From Bacillota bacterium (GTDB lineage Bacteria > Bacillota > Clostridia > Monoglobales > Firm-18), in NCBI GenBank assembly GCA_023228885.1, contig JALOAJ010000017.1, positions 1 through 51,344 on the forward strand: 51,344 nt of DNA, written 5' to 3'. Below are positions 42,695 through 51,344 of this stretch, piece after piece; position 1 is the stretch's first letter, and every line of letters starts with the position of its first letter. The notes beneath the pieces were generated by a model, which saw only the letters and a program-made list of their open reading frames with translations, was not told the origin of the DNA and made no database searches. A program made the translations under genes and the position numbers.

Positions 42695-44266
42695 GTGACA
42701 AGGTTTTTAAAGGCTTTTATTGCCGGTGCATTAATTGTAGGCAGCCTTGCGGGCTGCGGCAATCCTACCGGACAAGAACAATCCGGCAGGATTGAGCTAA
42801 CCTATTGGTGTAATATGCCTGCGGCGATGGCGGCATTTGCTCAATCCATGGATGAAATGACTATGTATAAGCAAATGGAGAAGCAAACAGGTATCAAAAT
42901 TAAATTTGTGCATCCCCCCTCGGGGCAGGCAAAGGAACAGTTTAACTTAATGATTGCATCCAGAGAGTTGACCGATTTGATAGAATACAACTGGATTGCA
43001 AGCTATCCGGGTGGTCCGGACAAAGCAATTAACGATAATGTCATTATAAAGCTCAATGATATTATTGAAAAGAAAGCGCCTAATTTCTATAAGGCGATGA
43101 AAGCAGACACAAGTTACGATAAGCAAAGCAAAACCGATTCCGGTACATATTATGGTTTTCCTACATTAGTCCGCGGAAATTACAGAACATTTGGCGGCTT
43201 ATTGATTAGGCAGGATTGGCTTGACGACCTTGGTTTGCCCTCGCCTAACACGCTGGAGGAATGGGAAACGACCTTGCGCGCTTTCCAACGGCAAAAGGGT
43301 GCGCAGTATCCCTTTACCGCCACTAACAGCATTTTTAGCATGATAAATATAGCGGGGCATTTTAACAACTTCTACGATATCGGTCTTGGCGTGTATGTAG
43401 ACAACGGCAAAGTGAAGCTTGCGCAATTGGAGCCGGGCTATAAAGACTTTATCATGCTTATGAATAAGTGGTACAAGGAAGGTCTTTTGGATAACCAGTA
43501 CGATACCAACAACAGTTCGGCGGTAGATGCCAAAATGACCAACGGAACCTCGGGGGTGACTTATGGCTTTATTGGAGCAACCATCGGTAGGTATATGTCT
43601 GCCATGTCAGAAAAAGACCCGAACTACAACCTCACGGCAGCGCAATACCCCCTTCCCGTTGCAGGCGGGGAACCCCGATTTATGGAGTATCAAAATGATT
43701 CACAAGAGCCCCAAGTTGTTGTTACAACCGCAAATAAACACCCTCAAGAAACAGTAGCTTGGCTGGATTACCTTTACTCGCCGGAAGGAGATATCCTTAA
43801 AAACTTTGGCGTAGAGGGATTTACTTTCCAAATGGTGGATAACAAACCGGTATATACTGACGAAATATTAAATAACCCTGCCGGCTTGAGCATTGCAGAG
43901 GCAATGGCAAAACATTTCAGAGCAAATGCTCCGTTCCCGGGCTTCAGTCAACATGAAGATTATCTAATGCAATATTATCAGCTCCCTCAGCAGCGTGATG
44001 CTCTTCTCATATGGACGAAATACTCAGACAATGCGAAGGATATTATTGTGCCGCGTTCCGTAGTGCCGAGCATAGATGAGGCGGAGGAAATTTCTGTAAT
44101 TCAATCGACAATAACTACCTATATAGAAGAGATGACCTTAAAATTCATCAAGGGAACGACTCCGATAAGCGAGTATGACAAATTTGTAAAGAAACTTCAT
44201 GAGTTAGATGCACTGCGCTTTGTAGAACTTCGTCAGGCTGCGTTTGACAGGTATAATAAAAGGTAG
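42695..44266 (+). CDS. Extracellular solute-binding lipoprotein, LplA type (second system)
   Basis: The GTG start follows AGGAGAGG. The signal MTRFLKAFIAGALIVGSLAGC places the lipid anchor at C21. The 523-residue protein matches LplA-type sugar-binding proteins (YKQMEKQTGIKIKFVHPP, FGGLLIRQDWLDDLGLPSP, and an end reading FVKKLHELDALRFVELRQ). It delivers an oligosaccharide to the preceding permeases. The tail is similar to that of the binding protein at 33642, whereas the ligand-binding middle differs more, consistent with another substrate. Confidence 0.9.
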   Translation: MTRFLKAFIAGALIVGSLAGCGNPTGQEQSGRIELTYWCNMPAAMAAFAQSMDEMTMYKQMEKQTGIKIKFVHPPSGQAKEQFNLMIASRELTDLIEYNWIASYPGGPDKAINDNVIIKLNDIIEKKAPNFYKAMKADTSYDKQSKTDSGTYYGFPTLVRGNYRTFGGLLIRQDWLDDLGLPSPNTLEEWETTLRAFQRQKGAQYPFTATNSIFSMINIAGHFNNFYDIGLGVYVDNGKVKLAQLEPGYKDFIMLMNKWYKEGLLDNQYDTNNSSAVDAKMTNGTSGVTYGFIGATIGRYMSAMSEKDPNYNLTAAQYPLPVAGGEPRFMEYQNDSQEPQVVVTTANKHPQETVAWLDYLYSPEGDILKNFGVEGFTFQMVDNKPVYTDEILNNPAGLSIAEAMAKHFRANAPFPGFSQHEDYLMQYYQLPQQRDALLIWTKYSDNAKDIIVPRSVVPSIDEAEEISVIQSTITTYIEEMTLKFIKGTTPISEYDKFVKKLHELDALRFVELRQAAFDRYNKR

Positions 44267-44309
44267 TTGGTTAATGGAAGATTAAAAACAGGGATGTGAG
44301 AGAAAAGAT

Positions 44310-46613
44310 ATGAATATATTGCGGGATATCAGAAACAATAAGATGCTGAAATTTTGGATTGGCAGTTATCTTGCCATCGTATTAGTGTCGATTGGAGTAA
44401 ATATGATAGGGCATACCGCAATTATACAGATTACAAATGCTGAGATGCAGCGCAGCACATCTAATCTGACATCCCAAATGTCTGTTGTGTATGATAGTTA
44501 TTTTCGACAGATAGAGGCGAGCGCTTATAACTTGCTTGAATCTTATGCAGTAAGAAGCTTGATTAATATGCCTAAGGAAACGGAAAACAAAAGTGATTGG
44601 ATTAAAACAGCCATAAGGGATATTGCACTGCAAGAATCCAGCGTGCCGATTGCAGAAAATATAGTGCTAATCTTTAACCATGAGAACATTTGCATTGTAA
44701 GCAATGCCATGTACACTAAGGAGATTGCTTACAGCCTTTTATTTGAACCATACTATTCCACAAAGGAAGCTTGGCTGTCCGATGCGTTTTCCGTACTGCA
44801 TAAAGAGTACAAGTCAATTGTAACCTCAAAAGGAGAGCAAAAAACTTTCTTTGTGTATGCCTATTCCATCCTTAATCAAGAGCCGCCGCTGCTGCTTATG
44901 ATAGAACTGAATGAAAGCGTTTTGCATGAGGCGTTGTCACAGGTAGGTTTGGCAGGCAGCAATCGCATGATGATTGTAGATGAATCAGGCTATGAAATGT
45001 TTCGGGGAAACAGTACTCCTGCGCTTCTCCACACATTGGAAGGGGATAGTGGGTTTGTACACATTGAATACAACGGAGAAAAATATTCGGCAAGCTATGT
45101 TGCGTCTAAGGTGCTTCCGTGCAAGTATGTATATATGGTAAAAACTGCAGATTACACAAAACAGATGAACACGATTGGTCTGCTGTTCCAGATAAGCTAT
45201 ATTCTATGCCTTTTGATTGGGGTTGCACTTTCGCTGTGGTTTGTAAAAAGGAATTACAGACCTATCCACACCCTTGCCGGCAAGTTGAAAAATAATGTAA
45301 GAAGTACAGGCAAAGGGGCTTTTGAAACAATAGAACATGCGGTAGAAAACCTGTTAAAAGATAAAAAGCAAAGGGACAGATTAACTGCAATTCAGCAAAA
45401 CACCGCAAAAGAAGTTTTTTTGAGCCGCCTTGCAGGCGGGCGGTTTTTGGATGACAAAGAAGTAATTTTTGAAAGTTTCGGCAAGCACAAGATTGCGATT
45501 GACGCTGTGTCTATGTGTATCGTTTTGTTCAGCATTCAAGAGTTTGGGGTATTCACTCAAAAGGAAGATGCGAGCGAGGAAGACGAAAAATTGGTGCAGA
45601 TTGCGATTTCAAATGTCTTTTTAGAGTTAATGAGCGATGCATTTCAGTTGAATTTTTTTCGTATAGACGACTATTATGCGTGTTTGGTTTTGGCGCTTTC
45701 TGAATTGCATAACACTTCATATATTAAAAAGCAATTAAACACATTGTTATCGTTTCTCCTATCCAATTTCGACCTGCTTTTCACCGCTGCGCTTAGTCAA
45801 ACGGCTGATGACCCCCGAATGATACCCAAACTGTACAGTCAAGCGTTAGAAGCGATGTCGTATCGGCTGCTGCTGGACGAGGATAGCTTGTTAGACTATG
45901 ACCAGTTGATGAGCCACACTCAAGCATATTCTTATCGAACACAAGATAACAATAAACTCATTAACCTTCTTTCTTGTGGCTCTGCCGAGGAGACAATCGT
46001 GTTTGTGAAAGACATCATTGACCGAAATCGGCGGGAGAAAAATATTAATATCCATATGATGAGGATGTTGTTACTGGAGCTTGCTAACACTTTGCTTAAG
46101 GTGACGATTGATATTGACAAAGAGCACCTTTTAGATAGCGCCGCCTTTAGTGAAAAGCTAATGCAATGGATGGATTTCTCAAAACTTGAGGATATACTTG
46201 AGCATATGTATGATTATATCAGGCAGCTATCCGCTATAATAAAGAAAAATCAGCTGCAAACAGAGGTGGTTCGCTGCAACAATATTAAACGCTATGTTGA
46301 GAAGCACAGCACCAACCCTGGTCTTACAGTAGGGATGATTTCTGCAGAATTCGGGCTATCGCTGAGTTATCTTTCATCTAATTTCAAAGAACAAACCGGT
46401 GAAGGAATTGCCGAATATATCGCAAAGTGCCGTATTGAACATTCAAAACAGATGTTGGAACAAACGAATTTATCCATTGGCGACATTGGAGATAAGGTAG
46501 GTTTCTTCAGCACAGCAGTTTTTATTCGGGCATTTAAAAAGTTTGAGTTCACAACACCCGGGCAATATCGAAAAATTCATCAAAACCAAAAGTCGAGGAA
46601 CAAAGATGAGTGA
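44310..46613 (+). CDS. Membrane-bound AraC-family regulator (YesN type), second copy
   Basis: A 767-residue sensor-regulator. Helix 1 is at about 13-33 (MLKFWIGSYLAIVLVSIGVN), an extracellular part of some 240 residues follows, helix 2 is near 287-310 (ISYILCLLIGVALSLWFV), and the AraC domain covers about the last 100 residues (TVGMISAEFGLSLSYLSSNF, then IGDIGDKVGFFSTAVFIRAF). It lies in the second transporter operon behind the binding protein and probably senses that system's ligand. Its stop codon overlaps the GTG of the next frame, but the next gene more likely starts at 46631. Confidence 0.88.
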   Translation: MNILRDIRNNKMLKFWIGSYLAIVLVSIGVNMIGHTAIIQITNAEMQRSTSNLTSQMSVVYDSYFRQIEASAYNLLESYAVRSLINMPKETENKSDWIKTAIRDIALQESSVPIAENIVLIFNHENICIVSNAMYTKEIAYSLLFEPYYSTKEAWLSDAFSVLHKEYKSIVTSKGEQKTFFVYAYSILNQEPPLLLMIELNESVLHEALSQVGLAGSNRMMIVDESGYEMFRGNSTPALLHTLEGDSGFVHIEYNGEKYSASYVASKVLPCKYVYMVKTADYTKQMNTIGLLFQISYILCLLIGVALSLWFVKRNYRPIHTLAGKLKNNVRSTGKGAFETIEHAVENLLKDKKQRDRLTAIQQNTAKEVFLSRLAGGRFLDDKEVIFESFGKHKIAIDAVSMCIVLFSIQEFGVFTQKEDASEEDEKLVQIAISNVFLELMSDAFQLNFFRIDDYYACLVLALSELHNTSYIKKQLNTLLSFLLSNFDLLFTAALSQTADDPRMIPKLYSQALEAMSYRLLLDEDSLLDYDQLMSHTQAYSYRTQDNNKLINLLSCGSAEETIVFVKDIIDRNRREKNINIHMMRMLLLELANTLLKVTIDIDKEHLLDSAAFSEKLMQWMDFSKLEDILEHMYDYIRQLSAIIKKNQLQTEVVRCNNIKRYVEKHSTNPGLTVGMISAEFGLSLSYLSSNFKEQTGEGIAEYIAKCRIEHSKQMLEQTNLSIGDIGDKVGFFSTAVFIRAFKKFEFTTPGQYRKIHQNQKSRNKDE

Positions 46614-46630
46614 AAATAGGGGGAAAGCAA

Positions 46631-48334
46631 ATGGCAAGAAAAGTATTATGTATTATGTTTTGTATATGTGTTTTGCTTTCTGCAGCTAATGTCTATGCCT
46701 CAAAGCAAATGACTATCCATGCAGAATACGATTTTCGGATTGATAAGATTACTGTAACAGGTAATATTCCGTCGGGCAGGCACAGATTGGTTATGCTGCA
46801 AGTGCAGCATCCGCTTAAACCCGGGGAGGTTAGGGGTAGCATAAATCCCCAAAACGCATCGGAAGTTATATTTTATACCGATGATGCGGTTGCACAGGCA
46901 GATGGCAGCTATCGTTTTGAGTTTGGGTTAAACGATGGCGTGACCGGTAGGTATATATTTAAAACGGCAACGGCAGAGCCTAATGTTTTCGCCACCACCG
47001 TTTTGGACTGTGTGAATGTTCATGATATTGAAAGCATGTTGGGCAATATTAACGAGGCTTTAAAGTGGGAGGATATAAAAATCCTTTTTGAGCAGAAAAA
47101 TGCGGCCGCTATTTTAGGGCTGAACCAAAAGGTTTATACCATGGTAACAAAGCGCGATTTGGTTTATAAAAAACTTTTTGAAGAAAAAACAAAACAGGAG
47201 TTTACATTTGGGGATATCGTCAGGTTTGAAAGCTTGTTTGAGGCATATATTGTTTTGGCAGGGATAAACGAAGCTGCAAATCCCGAAACCTTAATGAAGG
47301 AACATGAAGAAGTGCTTGGCTACCTAAAAGATGCCCCGGGAGTTTCATACACATTTAATGAGCTTTTAAACGAAGATGCGAGAAAACTGGTGTATGCCGC
47401 ACATAAAGACGGCAACATTGCTTCATTGGAAGAACTAAAGGTGAAGTTTGCCGAAACAACCTTTTTATATGCAGTTGATAAATGCTTTCCGCAAGCGCTT
47501 TCAATGATTGTGGAAAAGAATCTGAATATGCTAAATGGGATTGAATATTCCAAATATAAAGGTTTAACTCGTGGGGGCGATGCCGCAGTCAAGATAAGCG
47601 GCACACTTTATCCCAGTATTGATAATTTTATAAAAGCCTTTAACGACGAAACAAATGCGCAGTATAACATTGAAAATCCGCCAAAAGGTGGTGGTAGCAA
47701 TGGTAGTGGTGGCGGCAGCGGGGGTGGCGGTAAGCAAACCATTACTTCAACCATTGTGCCGGAAACACCTGTTGTTACGCCGGAAGGGTCGTATACGCCT
47801 GCTTTTAAAGATATCGAAGATGTTCCGTGGGCTTTGGAAGCCATCGCTTACCTTAAAGAACAAAATGTCATTTCGGGAAAAGTTGAAGGCACATTTGCCC
47901 CCAACGACTCGGTAACTCGAGAGGAATTTGTCAAAATGATTGTTTTGGCTTTGGGATTGCATAATGAGTACATAAAAAGCGCCTTTTCTGATGTGCCGCC
48001 GGAACATTGGAGCAGCACATATATTCAATCCGCAATTGATGCGGAGTTAATTAACGGCATTGATGCTTCAAATTTCGGATTGGGAGAGAAAATCAGCCGA
48101 CAGGATATGAGCGTTATTATTTATAGGGCAATGAAAAAGTCAGGGAAATTCGCCCCCGCTGAGGTTGAACTTGTCTTTGAAGATGCGGAAGATATTGCAG
48201 ACTACGCGAAAGAGGCGGTTGAAAGTCTGCACAGCCAAGGTATTATCAATGGAATATCAGAAACTTTATTTGCGCCTCGCTCCGACCTGACAAGGGCACA
48301 AGCGGCAAAAGTAATTTATGAAGCAGTTAAATAG
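46631..48334 (+). CDS. Surface protein with C-terminal SLH triplet and glycine-rich hinge
   Basis: The start at 46631 (MARKVLCIMFCICVLLSAAN, signal peptide) has GGGGG 7 nt upstream; the longer frame from GTG 46610 is less likely. The 567-residue protein has a beta-sandwich-like N-terminal domain (about 28-125; ITVTGNIPSGRHRLVMLQVQ), a helical region, a flexible hinge of Gly/Ser (350-372) with Pro/Thr (to 389), and three SLH repeats (390-567) with textbook motifs (DVPPEHWSSTYIQSAIDAEL, TRAQAAKVIYEA). The hinge suggests that the N-terminal domain is displayed away from the wall. The N-terminal domain could bind glycan; I cannot name its family. Confidence 0.8.
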   Translation: MARKVLCIMFCICVLLSAANVYASKQMTIHAEYDFRIDKITVTGNIPSGRHRLVMLQVQHPLKPGEVRGSINPQNASEVIFYTDDAVAQADGSYRFEFGLNDGVTGRYIFKTATAEPNVFATTVLDCVNVHDIESMLGNINEALKWEDIKILFEQKNAAAILGLNQKVYTMVTKRDLVYKKLFEEKTKQEFTFGDIVRFESLFEAYIVLAGINEAANPETLMKEHEEVLGYLKDAPGVSYTFNELLNEDARKLVYAAHKDGNIASLEELKVKFAETTFLYAVDKCFPQALSMIVEKNLNMLNGIEYSKYKGLTRGGDAAVKISGTLYPSIDNFIKAFNDETNAQYNIENPPKGGGSNGSGGGSGGGGKQTITSTIVPETPVVTPEGSYTPAFKDIEDVPWALEAIAYLKEQNVISGKVEGTFAPNDSVTREEFVKMIVLALGLHNEYIKSAFSDVPPEHWSSTYIQSAIDAELINGIDASNFGLGEKISRQDMSVIIYRAMKKSGKFAPAEVELVFEDAEDIADYAKEAVESLHSQGIINGISETLFAPRSDLTRAQAAKVIYEAVK

Positions 48335-48345
48335 GGGGTGATAGA

Positions 48346-50943
48346 GTGAAAATAAAATCGATTATGTCAATTGTATTATGCCTTTCAATATGTTTGTTTT
48401 GTATGCCAAGCGTTTTGGCAGACGCAACGCAAGGAAATTATGATGAAAACATTGTATTTTTAAAGGCAATGGGCATTATAGATACACAAACATATGATTC
48501 AAACGAGATGATTACAAAAAGTGAAGCGGTTTACACAATAATGAAAATGATTGGACAGAATTCGGAGTCTTTTGGATATAACGGAGAATTAAAAGGTTTG
48601 CCGGAAGGACATCCTTATGCCGGCATGTTAAAGGCCGCCATAGAATTGGGTCTTGTAGACCTTGACAGCAATTATCTGTTTAATCCGAACAGTACGGTAT
48701 CATATGCGGATGCCGCAAGGATGGTTTTTGCGGCTCTGGGATACAATAGAGCTGTAAACACAGCAAGCAGCGATGCATGGTATTTAAAACTGGCGGCGGA
48801 CAACAGGCTCAACGGTAATGTAAAAATTACAAATAACGGAAAGCTTACAAAAGGCGAATGGGGGGGGATATTATACAATGCAGCTCACATACCGCTTATG
48901 AAGCGTGTGTCTTTTGGACCGATTGCCGAATATCAGGTGGAAAAAAACATCACAGCGCTAAGTGAATATTTGCAAATTTTCAAGAAAGAAGGCATTGTTT
49001 CCGCCAACAGCATCACCAGCCTTCGCGCAAGGGCAGGGGTTGGAGAGAATACCATAGAAATTGACGGCTTTAGGATTAAAACAAAGGATGTTGTGCTAAA
49101 CGAAGAAGCGCTGCTGGGCAAAGATGTTAAGGCTTATTATAAGCTAAGCGATAATGATGATGCTTACTTGATTTATGTAAAAGAAAGCGGAAAGACGGAA
49201 TATTTAAGGATTTTAAGTGATGAGTTTATTGCTGATTTTACAAATTACACCTATATGTACAGCAGCTCGTTGGCGGGAAGCGGAAAAGCCGTTGTTGATG
49301 GAACCGCCGCTATTATTTATAATGGCATAGCCGTAACGGACGAGGATTTTAAAATTTTAAACGAGTCGCTTTTTATTCCTAAAAACGGTGAAGTTGAGTT
49401 GCTAAGGTCGGGTAAAAGCGGGAAGTTTGATATTGTCAAAATAAAATCCTACGCAACTTATATTGTGCATAATGTCAGCAAAACAGAAAATCTTATTTTT
49501 GACAAATACGGAAAAGACGCTTTGAGCATTGACCCATATATCAGGAGCAATGTGCGGATAGTAGATAAAAACGGCAATAGATTTACTATTGCTGACTTAG
49601 AGGAATGGGATGTTCTTTCAGTTGCTATTTCCAATGATGGAAATTATGTGGAAATTATTGTATCAGCAGATGCGGTTAAAGGGCTTGTTACCGGCAGAAG
49701 TCAAGATACCCTAACGCTTGAAATGGAAGAATTTAAGCTTTCTCAAGACTTGGTTGAGGAGCTGGCAGAATATTTGAAGGAAGGTTCGGAGACTAAAAAA
49801 ACACGCATACCCGAAGTAGGCTCTCAGATAGTTGCCTACCTTGACCAGTACGGTAAAATAGCGGCTATGCAGGTACAGACCACCGATGAATGGAAGTTTG
49901 GATATTTGATAAAAATGCAGCCGGAAAAGCCCCCTGCAAAAAATCTTGAATTTAAAATACTTACACAAGATGACAAGATTGAGTATTTTAAGTCAGCCTA
50001 TCCTATTGTTGTGGATGCGGCGGTTTATAAAAGCGCAAGCGCTGCCCAATCTGCAATTGAAGCCGAGCACATCATACGATATCAGTTAAACGATGAAGGG
50101 CAAATAAGACGGATTGACACGCACATTCAAGGAGAAAAAGAGGATTCCTTTTCGTTAATGCGCAGAGCCTCCGGCAGTTTGAAGTTCAAAAGCAATGTAA
50201 CCACCTTTGGCGGATTGATTTTCCCGAAAACATCGGCAGTCATATTTGCCGTTCCTTCTTCAGCGAACGGACCGGAAAGGGATTACAAGGTTACAACAAT
50301 AACAACCTTTGTAAACGATGCGTCTTATAATGTTGTGGCATACTCGGTCGGTGATGACAGCCTGAAGGAAGATGCAATTTTGTATAAAAAAGCATCCTTG
50401 CTGCCGCAAAATGCGCGTGAAATCGTTACTATAATCACACAAATCAGCAATGCCGTGGATGATGACGGGATACCCATACAAAAGATTTATGGCATGAACG
50501 CCGGCGGCAACCGGATATATACAATATATTCGGATGACCCAAACACATCAGCTTTGGTTGCGGAGAAGAATATTAAACCGGGCGACCTTGCGCGGATTAC
50601 TGCTGATAACAACATGATAGTTTCACGAATTGAGAGGGTGTTCGATGGCACCAGCAAAACGATTTCCTCTGAAATGGGCGGCATAAACCCCAATACAGGG
50701 TACGATGCTATCATAAGAATATCCTATGGTAAGGTAATAAATAGGGCGGAAGGCTTAATTCAGGTGGAATTACACAATGAGAAAAAGACCATAGAAAAGT
50801 ATAAAGAAGCAGGGCTTGTCTTTGTTTGCGAAGAAAACAAACGAGTCCGCAAGGGCAGCTTTGACGACATCATTCCGGGCGTTTCTTCCATCGTGGTAAA
50901 TATGTATTATTCACAAATAAGAACAATAACAATATATAATTAA
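48346..50943 (+). CDS. Large SLH surface protein related to the 1383-residue protein
   Basis: A GTG start behind AGGGGGTGAT and 11 nt after the preceding stop. The 865-residue protein has a signal peptide (to about 26), SLH repeats (about 31-185, the last one divergent: LTKGEWGGILYNAAHIPLM) and a 680-residue C-terminal region. This C-terminal part shares motif order with that of the protein at 16351-20502 (GKFDIVKIKSYATYIV against GVFDVVHIREYNPYIV). The GH129-like enzymes are not present in this operon, so the SLH protein is the element common to both loci. No catalytic motif was recognised. Confidence 0.8.
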   Translation: MKIKSIMSIVLCLSICLFCMPSVLADATQGNYDENIVFLKAMGIIDTQTYDSNEMITKSEAVYTIMKMIGQNSESFGYNGELKGLPEGHPYAGMLKAAIELGLVDLDSNYLFNPNSTVSYADAARMVFAALGYNRAVNTASSDAWYLKLAADNRLNGNVKITNNGKLTKGEWGGILYNAAHIPLMKRVSFGPIAEYQVEKNITALSEYLQIFKKEGIVSANSITSLRARAGVGENTIEIDGFRIKTKDVVLNEEALLGKDVKAYYKLSDNDDAYLIYVKESGKTEYLRILSDEFIADFTNYTYMYSSSLAGSGKAVVDGTAAIIYNGIAVTDEDFKILNESLFIPKNGEVELLRSGKSGKFDIVKIKSYATYIVHNVSKTENLIFDKYGKDALSIDPYIRSNVRIVDKNGNRFTIADLEEWDVLSVAISNDGNYVEIIVSADAVKGLVTGRSQDTLTLEMEEFKLSQDLVEELAEYLKEGSETKKTRIPEVGSQIVAYLDQYGKIAAMQVQTTDEWKFGYLIKMQPEKPPAKNLEFKILTQDDKIEYFKSAYPIVVDAAVYKSASAAQSAIEAEHIIRYQLNDEGQIRRIDTHIQGEKEDSFSLMRRASGSLKFKSNVTTFGGLIFPKTSAVIFAVPSSANGPERDYKVTTITTFVNDASYNVVAYSVGDDSLKEDAILYKKASLLPQNAREIVTIITQISNAVDDDGIPIQKIYGMNAGGNRIYTIYSDDPNTSALVAEKNIKPGDLARITADNNMIVSRIERVFDGTSKTISSEMGGINPNTGYDAIIRISYGKVINRAEGLIQVELHNEKKTIEKYKEAGLVFVCEENKRVRKGSFDDIIPGVSSIVVNMYYSQIRTITIYN

Positions 50944-50958
50944 ATTGGAGGATTAAAA

Positions 50959-51344
50959 ATGAAAAATCAAATTTTTAGGCTGTTTGGTCTGTCTTTATGT
51001 TTCATGCTTGCGCTGAACCTTGTTGTGCTCCCTCGAGTATCAGCAAACCCAACATTTTATTGGAATGAAGACTTTGAAGGAGCTGACCCTTTGTCCAACT
51101 ATCCAGACATTGCAGACCCTGCCAGAACATGGAGCGAGCCGGAAAATACGAAAATCAGACTCACCTTCAACGCCACAGGAACGGCGCTGGAAATGTGCGG
51201 CACGGCAAAAAGCTCCGTTAACAAAGACAATTTTATCGGAAAAATGCATGACGGCATAATATTTGAAGCAGGGAAAACTTATATCTTTGAAACGGAGTTT
51301 TTGACAAACAACGCCAACACGCGTAAAGAACTTTTTAGGTATGG
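50959..51344 (+). CDS. Secreted LamG-like protein, 5' part only (runs off the window)
   Basis: An ATG at 50959 behind TTGGAGGAT, 15 nt after the SLH gene, opens a frame that stays open to the window end (128 codons). MKNQIFRLFGLSLCFMLALN is a signal peptide. The mature start FYWNEDFEGADPLSNYP has the same opening as the LamG-like modules at 16351-30618 (E-x-D-FNND). It is therefore most likely another secreted glycan-binding or glycosidase gene of the same kind. The true length and domain set are outside the window. Confidence 0.7.
   Translation, partial: MKNQIFRLFGLSLCFMLALNLVVLPRVSANPTFYWNEDFEGADPLSNYPDIADPARTWSEPENTKIRLTFNATGTALEMCGTAKSSVNKDNFIGKMHDGIIFEAGKTYIFETEFLTNNANTRKELFRY

Noticed and set aside
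47695..47735. Low-complexity glycine-coding stretch as a microsatellite repeat
   Set aside because: It is in frame and serves as a flexible hinge between surface domains.

Overview
The window is an AT-rich chromosomal segment from an anaerobic, S-layer-bearing member of the Bacillota, most likely class Clostridia. The grounds are five proteins with S-layer homology (SLH) triplets, BlaI/BlaR1-type regulator pairs, YesN-type membrane AraC regulators, LplA/LplB/YtcP-type sugar transporters, AGGAGG ribosome sites and frequent GTG/TTG starts. The genus cannot be fixed from the sequence. The content points to a specialist in fucosylated, sulfated, possibly mucin-type glycans.

Region 1 (1-5.3 kb): a three-gene operon (zinc dehydrogenase, GH29 alpha-L-fucosidase, sulfatase) preceded by a nested hairpin, converging on a URO-D-superfamily gene whose leader carries three tandem 25-bp repeats.

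Region 2 (5.4-13.6 kb): a zone of regulatory-gene duplication and decay on the minus strand. One intact BlaI-BlaR1 pair is followed upstream by a histidine-kinase C-terminus joined out of frame to the first codons of a response regulator, a frameshifted third BlaI, a BlaR1 reduced to its last membrane helix and sensor domain, a copper-amine-oxidase-like secreted protein, and a second BlaI paired with a BlaR1 whose zinc protease has been deleted. The BlaI promoters share one layout (TTGACA, 17-nt spacer), two with dyads over the -10 region.

Region 3 (13.7-16.35 kb): a second URO-D-like gene divergent from an AraC regulator, then 570 bp without a clear gene. This holds the 3' half of a tRNA-Lys gene (an integration-site-like scar), an intrinsic terminator, and domains V and VI of a group II intron without the rest of the intron.

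Region 4 (16.35-36.6 kb): one apparent minus-strand operon of about 20 kb: sulfatase, solute-binding protein, two permeases, a URO-D-like protein, two secreted double-LamG-like proteins, two GH129/GH101-related glycosidases (one anchored by SLH domains) and a 1383-residue SLH surface protein. Sulfatases, fucosidase and GH129-like enzymes together fit extracellular trimming of host O-glycans followed by ABC import. This is inference from families.

Region 5 (36.7-51.3 kb): divergently, a membrane AraC regulator and a fourth URO-D-like gene, a 650-bp scar with a transposase fragment, then a second transporter operon (LplB, YtcP, LplA), another membrane AraC regulator, two more SLH proteins and a secreted LamG-like gene cut by the window end. 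Every transporter or glycan operon here carries or abuts a URO-D-superfamily protein. None has the RQAGR signature of true HemE, and each has a different candidate metal site, so an undescribed link between this fold and glycan use is the most interesting theme.
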